DNA of 64,000 bases from Sipunculus nudus (GCA_026874595.1 CM049310.1:23846058-23910057), one strand, 5' to 3'. Positions 10,201 to 22,189 are shown, counted from the first letter of the stretch. Notes: generated from the sequence alone by a model not told the origin. Translations and numbers: made by a program.

Positions 10201-13080
10201 GGATTCCATAATGTCTGTTATGTCTGATTCATTCCATAAATGTCTGGAGGGAAGTGGACCGGTAACTACGGCACCCTCCTCAGTATACCTTAAAAGTTAC
10301 AACCTGTGCTCTCAAAAGATTAGCACAATTTCACAAGACATTTGTATTGCGTCGTTCCTCTTAGTAGGGGTTGTAGAAGTGAACTATGAAGTTCTTAATT
10401 TTAGCCCAGGTAAAGGTGTTCTTCCTGTTTCGTAGGCTATCTGATAAGTATTGTTATCACAGCATGGTTTCCAGCTAGTGATCTGGTTTTTAACAATTTT
10501 CTGTAAATTCAGCTGAGGATCCTGTACCGGTACCACAGGAAGATATGACAATGCCACTGGAGGAGCCGTCTCGAGCAGAGCCAGTTCCACCCACACCTGC
10601 CCCAATTGAAATGTCAGTAGCATCTGTGGCAGAGCACTCAGCACTAGAGCCTGAGACACCAGCACCAGCACAGGCTGAGCCTGAGCCAGAAGATAACGAT
10701 GACATCTTTATGGATAACCAACTCGATATGCTAGAGGAGAGTGCAGCAGATGCGGTTAGTTTAACATATTTTTTCAAGTTCATTACTTGTTGTTCTAGTA
10801 ATGCATACCTGATTACTTCTTGCTAAACCAACATGGATTTAGCCACTTTCAGTAGAGATTACCAGTTCTTAGTTGATCTTAATGGCAGTTTCTCTGGCAT
10901 GACTTTTTAGCGAACCTTTGAGCTTATGTGATGGTGCAGCGGCGTCCGTCACTGCATTATGTGGCATCTGTACATTAATCATAGCTAACTCAAAAACGGC
11001 AGGAGCGAGCATCACCAAATTTTTTGCAAATAATCAATCATCTGAAAAACTCTATCGGATTTTGTTTATTTTTTTTTCTAACTGCATTTTCATAGATTTT
11101 ATAGGGGAAAAGCTTTAAAAATCTTCTTCTCCGAAACTGTCCAGCCAAATTGTTCCATATTTCACAGAAATGATGCCTGGAACAATCTCTTTCAAGTTTG
11201 TTCGAATGGTTCCAGTTCGTAGATTTTTTACAGGAGGTTAATCTTTGTCATCTGTATAAAAACATCTTAAAATTTCAATCTCAGAAACCGCTGGCGCTGT
11301 CATCACCAAATTTTTAGCCAATGTTGGTCACATGAGTCATATCTGAAATTGAGGTATTGGTGGCGCCACCTGCATCGGCCTTTTTGTTCAGGGTCACCAG
11401 TGCCTGTATCACACTGAGGGCTACAAAAAAACTTCTTCTCTGAAACTATATGGCTAAATTGTTTAATATCGCACAGAAATTATCCTAGGGTAGTGCTATC
11501 TGAAGTTTGTTCAAATGGACTCTGTTCATTGACTTATAAAAAGTCAGCTGAAAAGTATTTTGTATTGGGAAAATTTATTTCAAAGTTATTTCAAGTAGGG
11601 ACCACTTTTGTGAACAGATGGCAGCACTTGGTTTACCATTGGAAGATTGCCAGTGCCTTGATGTTTGCCATTAGCCAAGATGATGTCAGCTCTATAAATA
11701 GTTTTGGCACAGTGCCTGGATTAGAAGAAGTGCAGCCAGGCATAGGTCCAGAGTTCACTCAGTGCAGTAGCTCCATTCTGTTTATAGCTTTGGTAGACTG
11801 CCCACTGCATCAGATTTTGCACTAAAGTTCAGCATGTAGCTATTTATAGCTTTGGCAAACTGCCAACTGTGTCAGATTATGCAACATGTCAAGAGTTCAC
11901 TCAGTCCAGCCAGGTACAGGTCAAAAGTTCATTCAGTTTAGCCAGGTGCAGGTCAAGAGTTCACTCAGTGCAGTAGCTTTAGGCAACAATTTGTCACAGA
12001 TCACTCGGGGGCAACATTCTTACTCACCTAAGCCTGGTCAGCCCAGTGCATCAAACTCCAGGGAAGTTTGATGTATTGGCTGGATATTTTTACCTGTCTG
12101 TAGATGCGTCTTTGATGGCTTTCTCGTTCACAAGATAGGTTTTGCCACCTACATTGACTTTTGCACAGTGTATGCGATGCTTATTTCTACAGAGGAATTT
12201 GATTCATCAGCCTGAAATTGGGCATATTTATACATATCGGGTAGCTTTATAGTGTACAAGACTGGTAGCCCAACCTTTAATAATTTTTGCACAGTGTATG
12301 TCCCTGCTTATTTCGCAGGAAGGGTTTGACATATCAGTCTGACATTGGGCATATGTATATATCTCTTCATTGTATACAAGACTGGTGGTGCCAGCTACAA
12401 TCATTTTGTGTTGTGTGCACCCATGCCAGAATTTCAGCAGTGATATTTGTGTAATTGTTTCTTGTTCAAAGTGTTTAGTACTTGCATTATTTATATACAT
12501 GTTACACATGTTCTTGAAAAGTAATGGTCCAGCATTGAAGCATTATACATGGTGTAATCCCATTGCACTGGTTCGCATTAGGCCTGTAGGCCTTGTTTAT
12601 TTTTTCACTATGGGTCCACATGCAATTTATTTCATTAAGTCACTGTCATAAGTGCTGATTCATAAATTATGTTGTCATCAAGAGAGTGCTAACTGGCTTA
12701 AATTTCAATTTCATGTTGCTGTTGTAAATGTGGACTTGAAGGGCTTAATATGTTATCTTTTCTTGCTGTTTTATCAGCCCTTCTGATGTAAGTTATGTTG
12801 TTCTCATCTTCAGGGTGCTGATGGACCGACTGAGAATGTGGAGGATAAACGATGGAGCAAGAGAACACACCAGATGATGCACACACTCACCAGACACCTG
12901 GGACAAAATGATATGACCAGTTTCAAAGAGCTTGTGCAAAAGAATAACCGCAAACAAGTAGCATCTAAGTTTTACACGTTCCTTGTACTCAAGAAACAGC
13001 AAGCAGTGGAACTGACACAACACAAACCTTACGGGGACATCTGGATTTCACGGGGAGCCAAGTTTGATACTGTATATTGA
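1122..13080 (+). CDS. RAD21: RAD21 cohesin subunit (kleisin), 5'-partial, nine exons
   Basis: Alpha-kleisin of cohesin. It bridges the SMC1-SMC3 heads, holds sister chromatids together in the nucleus and is cut by separase at anaphase. Exons join in phase: 1122-1228, 1860-2057, 3486-3569, 5112-5201, 5445-5579, 6105-6328, 8821-8968, 10513-10754, 12814-13080. They give about 497 residues plus a stop, against roughly 630 in vertebrate RAD21. The N-terminal SMC3-binding domain (about 130-180 residues) must lie before the window. Diagnostic blocks are [58 protein letters not shown] and the C-terminal winged helix with [13 protein letters not shown]. The middle is an acidic, Pro/Ala-rich linker. 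The vertebrate stretch after the [11 protein letters not shown] block is shortened. The identity is firm; small extra exons in the linker cannot be excluded. Confidence 0.96.
1229..1859 (+). other. RAD21 GC-AG intron
   Basis: The intron starts gcaagt and ends ctatttcag. It contains a piece of a repeat (about 1395-1640, aaggtcacaggaccatcct) seen again at 9480-9560. Confidence 0.8.
1860..2057 (+). CDS. RAD21: RAD21 exon with first separase site
   Basis: It starts after ctatttcag and ends before gtaatg, phase 1 at both ends. It reads on as [12 protein letters not shown], matching the vertebrate DREIMRE block. The E-M-L-R motif at 1883-1894 fits the separase ExxR consensus. The rest is acidic and poorly conserved. 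Confidence 0.92.
2780..3235 (+). mobile_element. Short member of the hairpin-ended mobile family
   Basis: Left end agcccagctgacttttagtc followed by aactgagctatag, an inverted-repeat hairpin. Right end tcagttgagtgccatgaccc, then ttggtcacttgg. The same end pair frames larger elements elsewhere in the window. It lies in the RAD21 intron 2058-3485. No protein is encoded. Confidence 0.65.
3486..3569 (+). CDS. RAD21: RAD21 acidic linker exon
   Basis: Acceptor gaatttag, donor gtaggt, phase 1 to phase 1. It encodes [19 protein letters not shown] followed by FGGVDHELF, an acidic low-complexity linker like that of other RAD21 proteins. Confidence 0.85.
5112..5201 (+). CDS. RAD21: RAD21 linker exon
   Basis: Acceptor gttttcccag, donor gtaggc, phase 1 to phase 1. 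It encodes [20 protein letters not shown] and then [10 protein letters not shown]. It belongs to the gene by its phase and by joining onto the next, well-conserved exon. Confidence 0.85.
5445..5579 (+). CDS. RAD21: RAD21 exon with QTTLVPNE block
   Basis: Acceptor aaattgtag, donor gtaagt, phase 1 to phase 1. It contains [18 protein letters not shown], almost identical to the vertebrate RAD21 block, followed by LDVTSL. Confidence 0.95.
6105..6328 (+). CDS. RAD21: RAD21 exon, central conserved SA-binding region
   Basis: Acceptor taataaaag, donor gtaagt (phase 0). It encodes [19 protein letters not shown], the [15 protein letters not shown] block and [18 protein letters not shown]. In the family this part contacts the SA/STAG subunit. 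A second gtaagtatattt lies 15 bp downstream of the donor as a near-exact repeat, so a competing donor is possible. Confidence 0.95.
6602..7440 (+). repeat. Hairpin-ended family member with about 165-bp tandem units
   Basis: A left-end hairpin (agctgattgtaagtcatctg, then agctatag) is followed by several degenerate units of about 165 bp. Each contains gattttgagcac, a ggcacaaat phrase and aggtcatggtgac-like text. The same units occur at about 26990-27820. It lies in the RAD21 intron 6329-8820. Confidence 0.65.
7690..8010. repeat. Short degenerate direct repeats in RAD21 intron
   Basis: Repeated phrases such as gataatttgcataggg and catatgataatgtccaca recur every 50-60 bases. I recognise no family. 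Confidence 0.35.
8150..8645 (+). repeat. Second copy of dispersed repeat family D
   Basis: Shares with 286-840 the phrases on tctcacctgagttcgat, cacatattt..aggtcagaggt subrepeats and the terminal ttgttgagctcttgtt. It lies in a RAD21 intron. Confidence 0.65.
8821..8968 (+). CDS. RAD21: RAD21 Pro/Ala-rich linker exon
   Basis: Acceptor ttttttcctcag, donor gtaaaa (phase 1). It encodes [20 protein letters not shown] and then a Pro-Ala run ([14 protein letters not shown]). The family's basic block just after the KLFTRCL-type motif is missing or very divergent here. Confidence 0.85.
9395..9960 (+). repeat. Dispersed repeat fragment in RAD21 intron
   Basis: Contains caaggtcaaaggtcacagga and accatcct, similar to 1435-1460. 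It also holds a 35-40-bp direct duplication around catctgcggaaatattttt (9805 and 9842). Confidence 0.5.
10513..10754 (+). CDS. RAD21: RAD21 linker exon with second separase-like site
   Basis: Acceptor tgtaaattcag, donor gttagt (phase 0). Rich in Pro and Glu. E-E-P-S-R at 10563-10574 matches the second vertebrate separase site (EPSR). It ends with an acidic [20 protein letters not shown]-like stretch preceding the winged helix. Confidence 0.88.
10917..12420 (+). repeat. Tandem-repeat rich stretch in last RAD21 intron
   Basis: Three blocks. 10917-11480 has two degenerate copies of a unit containing cttctctgaaact and caccaaattttt. 11720-11990 has short units with aggtcaagagttcactcagt. 12100-12420 has two units of about 165 bp with ttttgcacagtgtatg, related to the 36480-37280 repeats. 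No coding signal. Confidence 0.5.
12814..13080 (+). CDS. RAD21: RAD21 last exon, C-terminal winged helix
   Basis: Acceptor ctcatcttcag, TGA stop at 13078-13080. It encodes [36 protein letters not shown] and [19 protein letters not shown]. This is the winged-helix domain that binds the SMC1 head. It is the best-conserved part of the gene. Confidence 0.97.
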   Translation, partial: GADGPTENVEDKRWSKRTHQMMHTLTRHLGQNDMTSFKELVQKNNRKQVASKFYTFLVLKKQQAVELTQHKPYGDIWISRGAKFDTVY

Positions 13081-13767
13081 GCTGTTTCTGCTGTAAGTGT
13101 TATTGTTATGAATGGATTATATAAAGGTGCACTTCCTGCAGTAATGCACCAGATAGTGTTGAGGGTATCCTAGTTGTGTGAGAGGCCATTTACCTGTGTG
13201 AGCAGAGGCCTAGAGACAGTGCAAGGATTAGCCCATGCAAATTCAGTTTTTGTTACTGTGGTGTTACCTTAAACTTGTGTCATTCAGTAGTGAAGAAGGA
13301 GAAATTATGATACATGGCAGTTGAATTCATTGAAATCATTGAAGTTCATAAAAATTACACTTCTCATAGTAAAAGATTTAAAGCAATGATTGATTTTTGA
13401 GCAGAGAGATTGACACGATTCATTGCATCATTAGGATAGTTTATATGCTAGTCAGTGCAGACTAATACTGAAATACAAGTTTAGTGTTATGAACTTGCTG
13501 TTATAGGAAAGTTCTTTGTCATGTAAGCACACTTCTGTATGTTTTAGTCTTGTGACCTTAATTATCAGGTGTATGTTGTTGTCATCCTCGGTCTCTCACT
13601 ATCACTGTCTTAACATTAACCTCATTGGTTCTGCACCTGATCATCTAAGTTTCACTGGAGAGATTTTGGTTATGAATTACATGGGCATGGCTTTGCTTTT
13701 ACATTTTCTTTAATCATCTAGGATGAGATTCATGTTGATACTTATGTACATATTTATTACTACTGTA

Positions 13768-13773
13768 AATAAA
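13768..13773 (+). terminator. Candidate RAD21 polyadenylation signal
   Basis: AATAAA about 690 bases after the RAD21 stop, in AT-rich sequence with TGTGTATA-like downstream elements. 13081-13767 is then the 3' UTR. A later AATAAA at 16674-16679 could serve a longer form. Confidence 0.5.
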
Positions 13774-16700
13774 AAACTCACAACTATGTTGCAAATCTGT
13801 GAAATTATTATGTGTATATTTCATGCAAGGCAGCATCATGTTTTATGTATGTTTATAATAGCTGTCACCTGATCAGTACATATAACAAGCCCTGTTATGG
13901 TAATGTTTAAGAGTCTTTGTTGCTGCACCATTAAAGCTTCTCATTTTGTCAGTTTTAAATTGACACCAAATCATTGGACCAAATCAAAACCACAATATGT
14001 CGAAGTCATGGTGTGGAATCAGTTTCAGAGGTCATGTGCACGACCTGATGTGTGCCCAATTCTGTGTTACACTGAAACTATAAGAATAAGGGATCGTTTT
14101 TGTAAGACGACATATCAGTGAGACATGTTACATCAGTGAAACTAGGAATGTTGCCCAGAGGAGGAGATCATCCTACATTCTCATTACACCTCGTATATAA
14201 TTAACTACATAAGATTATTAATGCTAGTGCACAATTTTACTCTTGGTATCCCAATATATTATAGTCTTTATTATAGCAGTGACCTGCAAATATAATTGGT
14301 AGTGCTGTCTCTGTATCAAACAAGTGAACCATTTGTGACCTTCCATTTAGTATACACAGTAAAACCTTACTCCCTCGCCCAGTACTCGCCACAACACAGC
14401 TGTAATTGGCAGAAGCTGAAGGCGGGTCTTCACTGAGGATATTGATATGGGATATAGTCTATCAGGAACAGGTAATGCACACAAAAAATATGTATGACAA
14501 CCTTGTAAAGTTATGGATGATCAGATGAAATAACTCATGGTAGTCGTCAGGTGGAGAGTTGCGCAGTTGACACTGGTGAATTAAAACAGATGGCAAAGTG
14601 GCCAAGCAGATAGGTGACAATTCTTACGGTTATATTATTCCTGGAACTTATAGGCTACCAAGGCCTGTATAGATACAGCAAGAAAGGGTCTCCGTCTATC
14701 TGAAATACAGTACACAACTTTTGTATTTGAGCTTTGTGTTAATATCACATGCATTTGCAGGGGTTTTGAGAGTGGTTTCCTGAATATTTAATGTTTTAAG
14801 TATTGATTATATTTCCCATACTGACCAAATAATGATAGTCATGTAATGTGTCATCGTCAGCCGTAAAGTAATCAAGGGTGGAGGGGTACTGAATGACTCA
14901 TTCATCAGCTTCAAGTGGATTATTTGCCCCAGGTGTCAGAAATATGAAGTATCATGTTTCCCTTGTAAGCTTTTCCTCGTCTTAATTTGGAGCATGTTAA
15001 AGTGAGAATTAGGATGTTATATTTTGATTTGTGTAGCTTAGTATAACTTGGCCATACTGTGGATTTTGCCTGTTGTACCATTGATGCTATATTTTTGATT
15101 GGTCAAGAATGATTTATGTTCTGAGGATTTTTAGTATTAAGTCAATTTCTTCAACTTGTGCTGCTCTGTCATTTTTGGTCTAGCATCGACAGAACTAGAC
15201 TCAGTCTGAGGAAACATGATAAAATCACTCATGAGGGTCCCAAACTAAGATGAAAGTAGTGAAGTAATTGAAGATTCTCAGTATTTCTTTGTTTATAAAA
15301 AAAATGGTAACAGGATTTTAGGCCATATATAAATACACATTCATAGTTGCAGACTTTTTGTAGCCTTTATTATTCACTGCTGTCACACTGCAGATTGATG
15401 ATACAGTTATCAGTTAGCTCTGTCCATTTGTGTATGAGGTTTTCTTATATAAAATTCAGATCAACTTCTAATGTGCATGGCATGTACGTCTCATTAAGAT
15501 TACTGTCATGATTAGGTTTGGTTGGGCTTGTTTGATTTCCTGATATTTTTCCTAGTTTTTAAGGGCATAGGTTAACCACCTTATTTTTATAGTAACTTGG
15601 AGAGTCTAGGAGCTACACATTTGTTGTATGACTGGTGCTTATAAATTATCCAACTATTCTCAGATTAATGTAGTAGGTGATTTTATTCGTACTTATAGTT
15701 TCAGATTTGCTGCATTGAATACACTCATGAGTGAAGAAGCATTATTGTTCATGTACTCCAACCAAATAGGGTTGAATCGGGGGGAAAAAACTCATCACAA
15801 AAACAGCATTTAAATCATATTTAAAAAAAGGCTGAAAACATATTTTATTCTAATTTAAAGTGTAGACAAACATGCACTTCTTGAAGATTTCTTAGAAATA
15901 TACAGGTACCGCACTAACAAGTTGATTACACAAAACATCACAGTTAAAACTATATGATCCACTTATCAAAACTTGATTGACAGTGTTTCATGTGCAGTTC
16001 AAACATGTTGAACTTTTAAACACTGTGCTGAATTCTAAGCAACTAAGAGACACCTTGTTTAGGAGTGTTTGTATGTATATTAATCTGAAATTACAAAAAA
16101 AACTAGAATACCAACAAAATATAATTGTGTTTTTAACATCTCAAATCTGCAAGTGTTCATTCTCAACATACCGAGGTTAGCTATGATGGTGGTGATCTGT
16201 TAATTGGCGCAGTGTTCTTATTGACACCAGCCTCTGACAGCTGAAGATTAGCATCAAGTTTCAATTTTTAGGTGGGATGACCACCAGTGATAAATATGCT
16301 CAGCTGAGCTAAACTGTAACTGAGTTGATAGAAAAAGCTTTAGATAGGCAATCTTTAATCAGGTGCAACCAGTTCATCTGTGTTACATCATTGTTTGATA
16401 GATTTTGAAGGCACAAAATGTCACGAAGCGAGAAAGAATATTTTGGAATGAAAAATACTGTTTCTGAACTCCTGTGCATGACTGTAACAGGTATTGACAA
16501 AGACTACTAAGATGAGGTTGAAGGGCGCGGTTGATTGTTCAATGTCACTGTTTAAATGTCATCAAATACGTTTCACTCGTGAGGATTTAATGTCACTTAT
16601 CTTTCTGTTGACTATGTTCATTGCATTTTTAAGCAAACAAACTGCCATCTCATGTATATACTGTTTAACATATGAATAAAAATAATCTGTATATACTTAT

Positions 16701-17586
16701 CTTTTTTCTCAGTGTAGTAACATATTGTAACCCCACACAACACAAAGCGTGAAATTGTGAAAATCTAAAGCCCAGGGCGGGGTAGGGATATTAAACCATA
16801 AAACATTGTTCGGCGTTAATCATCAGAAGCGTTCACATTTCCCTTTAGATCATGCATTAGAAGAACACTGATATTCCAATTAAATCTTATATATGTATTC
16901 GTTTCTCACATTTCTGGTCTACGCTTTTATCTGACATTAGCTGACCCTTACAAAGAGCACTTCCATGCGCATGATCCCCCACGTCAATGGACTTTATGGA
17001 TCCATTCCTACAGTCACTGGAAGGCGCGAATACCTCCGTCGACGTTCTAGATCACCTGACGTAATATTACCAGGGTCCTTATTAAACTTGGATTAGCAGG
17101 TAATATATGTATATATAAATATGGATTGAAGCCCAGTGGAAAGTATGTCACGCTTCACTATTTACATTTTTTTGCATTACATGTCACTGCGCACAGAACG
17201 AAGACGGTTCATGGCAATGAAAACCCCGTATGGCTATTTTCCATGAGCACGAAAAACCGGGGAAAATAAACAGCATCGAGCAGTTTATATGTGTGGAATC
17301 CGTGGCATCTTTTTTCCACCTGTTTCCCGCGTTTCACTTTACGATTCGAAAGTTAAAATATTAATGAATTAGATGGGGAGAGTAATTTTGACTTAAAGGA
17401 TGATCGCTCTTTTCACGTGAATGAAAAATTTCTACGGGGAAGGATCGTGAAGTCGCCGGGTATAAGTGGGGTTTCCTGATTTGTTGGACGGCATGTTGTC
17501 ATTTAAGCGGGAATCATACTAGAAGTTTTTTTCCTTCCGGATGTATGTAAGTCCGCCCGTCTGTCGCACTCATTCGCTCATATATT
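13774..17586. other. Intergenic stretch, nothing recognised
   Basis: AT-rich, with no open frame over about 75 codons and no similarity I recognise. 16900-17560 is somewhat richer in CpG and poorer in repeats, so it could hold regulatory sequence, but no specific element is visible. Confidence 0.4.
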
Positions 17587-17588
17587 CG

Positions 17589-17589
<1 letters not shown>

Positions 17590-17670
<81 letters not shown>
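17590..17670. repeat. TA dinucleotide microsatellite
   Basis: About 80 bases of alternating AT, interrupted once by ac. Similar tracts lie at 38492, 44557, 46462, 50806 and 62661. Confidence 0.97.
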
Positions 17671-17675
<5 letters not shown>

Positions 17676-18375
17676 CCCGAAGGAGACATTACCTGATATT
17701 TTGTCGGAACAAAACGTCGCATCCGTGAGTTGTCGGACTTCACGTCATGGATCCGTTGGAGGAATTCTTATTTAATTCCTGGCCTACACATTTTTGTGAT
17801 ATGAATACTTATAGGTGTTAATTGGCAGTATGGATATTCACGGAAACACCATCCTCTAACTATAATTTGCTGAAGAGGGCACGATCATCCCCTGAGCGCA
17901 CCTTGGCCTTTGACATGGATGTTACGGGTCTATATTATGGCAACCATACTCTCTCTGCAAACACAGTCCTACATTGAGACTATTTCCTGCAAGTAGTTTT
18001 TCGTCTTATTTTCGTGAACCACTGCGCAGAGTCGTACTGAAAAGTAACAGTCTCGCTTCCTTGAAAACACTTGCTTCTCCCACAGCTGAGTTCTGGATCC
18101 GTCTCCGATAGCATTTCTATTATGAGTTACAATACATTACAAGTTGATTTTATATCGGTAATGAGTATATACAAAGAGTACAGCATGAGCCATAGGCTAT
18201 TATTATCGATCGCTATCACTAGTAAAAAATATCAGTATAAAAGATGGCAAATAAAATATATGAAAGAGATATTAAAATTAGAGATCATAAGTAATTAGTC
18301 CATGAGAGACTAATGTAAAACATAGGAAAAAGTATGTATATAATCTAAAAGGCTTTAGTATCAAACTGAAATTTT

Positions 18376-19815
18376 TAGCAAAGCCGACTGAAAGTCATCT
18401 GAGCTATAGCGATCACCGTTTGTCTGTCGTCCGTCTGTCTGTCCGTCCATTGACAGGGCACAAATCGTAACCACTGGACCTAGAATCTTCTAACTTGACA
18501 ACAAGGGAGGTCACTCCATGAAAAAAACTCCTTAGAAACCTGAAATTAAGTCTGTTATACTTATCCTCCGAGTTATGGGGTTCAGAAGTTACCCCCCCCC
18601 CCCCAGAATAATTAAAAATTTGATACAAAAGCTCAAGTATCTGAACAACTAATGCATTGATCACCATGATTCTGTGCATGCATATTCATCATCAGTTTCT
18701 GCAGACAGGTAGCGCCACTGGATGTTTTTTCCCTGAATTTTTACGCATTTTTTCCCCTATTTCTGAGACCTTTTAAGATGCGGTCGTCTGTTAACAGGGC
18801 ACAATTCATAACCACTGGACCTAGAATCTTCTAACTTGACATCCTGGGAGGTCAATGAAAATTCTCCTTGAAAACCTGAAATTAGGTCCCTGTTACCCAT
18901 ATAACCGAGCTATGGGGCTCAGAATTAATCCCCAGATAAATTAAAAGTTTGATATAAAAGCTCCAGACCTGAACAACTAATGCATTGATCACCATGATTT
19001 GTGTATGCATATTGATCATTGAGTGTTTCACCAGTTTCTGCAGACAGGTGGCGCCACTTGGATTTTCCCCCCGAATTATATGCACTTTCCCCCTATTTTT
19101 GAGAACTTTTAAGATGCGGTCGTCTGTTAACAGGGCACAATTCAAAATCACTGTACCTAGAATCTTCAAACTTGACATCCTTGGAGGTCTACGAAAATTC
19201 TCCTTGTAAACTTGAAATTAGGTCTCTCTTATCCATATCGTCCGAGCTATGGGGCTCAGAATTACCCCCAGATAATTAAAAGTTTGATTCAAAAGCTCCA
19301 GTTCATGAACAACTAATGCATTGATCACCATGATTTGTGTATGCATATTGATCATTGAGTGTTTCATCAGTTCCTGCAGACTGGTGGCACCACCTGGATT
19401 TTTTCGAACTTGTAAGCATTTTTTCTCTATTATTGAGACCTTTAGAGATGCGGTTGTCTGTTAACAGGTTACAAATCGTTATTATTTGTCCTAAAATCTT
19501 CTAACTTGACATCCTGAGAGTTCCTCAAAAGTTCTTCTCAGAAACCTGAAATTAGGTCACTGTGACCTATATTCTCTGAGTTTCAGGTCATGTTTGAGCA
19601 CCCCAGAAATAAAGCAAAATACACACGAATTGCCAGATTCCTCAGGAACGGCTAAATGGATTGTTATCAAATGTGGTATGCTTATGGTTCTTGATGAACA
19701 TTAGCTGATATGCATGAACTATGATCCCACCTACATTCTCTTAATTAGTTGCCTGTGCAAGGAAATATCGTCAACATGTCAGTCGGCTGAGCGTCATGGC
19801 CCATGGGTCACTTGT
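18376..19815 (+). mobile_element. Hairpin-ended element carrying about 330-bp tandem units
   Basis: Left end ccgactgaaagtcatctgag, then ctatagcgatcacc and a gtctgtccg stretch. Right end gtcggctgagcgtcatggcc, then catgggtcacttgttt. Inside are about four degenerate copies of the monomer that forms the large array at 28.2-33.5 kb (tgcagacaggtggcgccac, ggacctagaatcttc). A poly-C run sits at 18592-18604. Confidence 0.7.
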
Positions 19816-20011
19816 TTTATATCACGTTTAACCAGCTCAAAGGAGGAGTTTTCCCTTTTATGGGTGCGGAGCTTATATCAGATTTTTGGAGCAACAAAAG
19901 AAAAAGTATGTTTACCACATTTGGTGGTGTTATCACGAGGTAAAAATATTTTTTGCCTGGTGTTATATCTACTACTGTTTACTATAATATATTAATCAAG
20001 GTAAGCGGCAT

Positions 20012-20925
20012 TTAGTCCATGTAATCTGCCGCAATTCCTTGTACCCCAGTTACCTCAAGACTACACATATTTGCTTTATCTAATAGAGTTAAATAATCTG
20101 AAATTTTATCATTTAGAGCACATCCAAAAGCCCTTCTCAAAACGGATTCTAGGTTTGGTCTGCATCTTACCGGACGGAAATGCCACAGAATTTTCAAAGA
20201 GCGGTCAGCTGCTAATTATGAATTTGTATCAAGAAATTGGCTAATTCTATGGAGCGCATTTAAGTGCGTTTAAGATTTTCTACATACTTGTTGAACGTGA
20301 TACTTAAAATTAAAATCAATGTCAATATTAACCCCTCAAAGCTTAACACACTGTTCTGCAAAAATTTTACAACCGTCATCTTCAAACCCAATATTATCCT
20401 CATGCAATTGGGGATCGTATAAAGAAATTTTTTAAAATTTATTAGGGACTAGTTTCCTTTAGATTATCTTCAAACCATCTGATGGCATTGGCTGACTCTC
20501 CAACTAAAATAGTTTTCATTTCTTCTATAGAGTCACCAGTAACAGAGATGGTGTTATCTTCAGCGGAGTCAAACAGTCACCCCTCAGTTATAACAGCAAA
20601 TATATGTTTTAGAAACAAATTAAATAGTGATGGCCCCAATACTGATACCTGTTGGATTCCTTTATTAAGTTTTCTCCATTCACTTAGAGTAGATCCTATT
20701 CTAACTGTCTGCTTTCTATCACTCAGGTGGCTAGCTAAGAGTTTAAGACTTGCTTCATGCATACCATTAACATGGAGTTAACATAAGAGCAGCGAGTGCG
20801 GCATGCAATCGAAAGATTTGGATAGATCCATTAATTAGGACCACACCAGTTAGTTTACCATGCTATAATCTACAGCTGATTTCCATTGCTCGATGGCATC
20901 GAATAAAAGACTCTGATGGCTTTAT
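20012..20925 (-). pseudogene. Decayed LINE reverse transcriptase fragment
   Basis: Read on the minus strand from about 20925 down, it gives IEQWKSAVD, DLSKSFDCMPHSLLLC (RT motif with the catalytic Asp region) and LLASHLSDRKQTVRIG. Then come GIQQVSVLGPSLFNLFLKHI (motif of the GxPQGSVLGPxLFN type), VKLLGVNIDIDFNFKYHV and a C-terminal RAFGCALNDKISDYLTLLDK block. Several stops and shifts interrupt it. It is a non-LTR retrotransposon remnant of a CR1/jockey-like type. The RT region holding the YADD box is not clearly readable. Confidence 0.75.
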
Positions 20926-21756
20926 TTTATTCCAAAAGCAGACACATTACAGTTAAAACTTGTTAAAGAAAGATATTTACACTAAATTTGGAAAATGGTT
21001 TGGGTGTTAATTATATTATACCTTTTACAAATTAAGGATCGGTGTGCGTGCGTGTCAGTGTGTGTGTGTGTGGAGGGGGGAAAGGGGGGGGGGGATTCGA
21101 TGTCCCCATCCACTCACTTTTGGAAAAGACATTGCGCTCCTGCAATTTGCCATTTATACCATCCTAAATTCCGCTCCGCCCATTTCGGGTGGTCCCAAAA
21201 AGTAACACTGAATAATCGTCTTGAAAGCAGTAAATTGCAACATATATATATATAATGCTGTAAGTAATTTATCTTTTTTTGGACTAAACATTACTGACCA
21301 AACTGCCATGACGGAGGAATAAAAAGTGTGATATATATGTCTGACACGACACAGAAATAGTTGTCAATCATAGACAGAAGGAGCCAGTGCTTGGTGTGCT
21401 GGTTCTGAGGTTGCCGTATTTGGGTGGCCCCCGGCACAGGTTCAAGAAGAGGCACGGAGCGCCGCCGTGTGTCTGTGAAAGAGACTAAGGCAGAGCAGTT
21501 GCCGTTCCAGAACATCAACAGAAGATGGCGCTCTAGTTCGCCAAACGTGAAGCAAGTATGTGACATTTTTGTCATATTTTTCAGTTTTGTTCCCCCCCCC
21601 CTCCCCGAGTCCCCAAAAAAGAGATTGTCATATACCTGATTAAATGAGCGAGAACAAATAAGTAAACCTATGTTAAGGTTCGTTGCTGTTTTCTTGCGTG
21701 GGCCGTGGGCTGGCAGTGCAAATATTTTTTGTAATCTTATTGGTAGAGGGACCAAA
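20926..21756. other. Upstream region of the FAM8A1-like gene
   Basis: No gene. Contains a GT run and a G run (21050-21095), a C run (21593-21605), and a more CG-balanced stretch from 21360 to 21560 that could include the promoter or a 5' exon. No TATA box is convincing. Confidence 0.35.
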
Positions 21757-22189
21757 ATGGCAGCCGATGACGAGCAGCAGCAGACCCACCCAAACAAACC
21801 GTCGACAGGGAGGCAAACTGAATCTGCAGAAACAGAGACTAACAGCGGAAACACCCCTTACTCCCCTTGGATGCAAATGGGACAGGTTCCAGAATACATG
21901 GAACGGCGCGGTTCGCCTCAGACTTATCAGACAGCCAGTGAATATGCATCGGCGCTGCGACTGTGGATTCAGCAGTACCAGTCATATCAGAGCATGGCGT
22001 ACTTTTACATGACTATGCCCATGTACATGATGGGCCTGGCAGCTGCCCAGCACGCGTCCAGGGGATTGGGACAAGCTCCTGCTGGCTCTAATCAGGGTGT
22101 CACCGCGAATGCAGCGCCACCTGTTCAGCGACCCCGACAGACACCAGCTAACAGACAAGCGCAACCAGGGGCACAGCAAGCACTGCAGG
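21757..22189 (+). CDS. FAM8A1: FAM8A1-like exon 1
   Basis: Starts [17 protein letters not shown]; soluble N-terminal region of 144 residues plus one base. The [20 protein letters not shown] stretch and [12 protein letters not shown] match the conserved part of FAM8A1 exon 1. Donor gtattt. Confidence 0.88.

Noticed and set aside
17747-17821. Short frame starting MDPLEEFLFNSWPTHFC as a possible first exon
   Set aside because: Only 24 codons to a stop, with no downstream partner exon or homology recognised.
21291-21854. 187-codon minus-strand frame overlapping the FAM8A1 start
   Set aside because: It has no recognised motif, and it overlaps the 5' region and first exon of a well-supported gene on the other strand. 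A chance frame in GC-balanced sequence.
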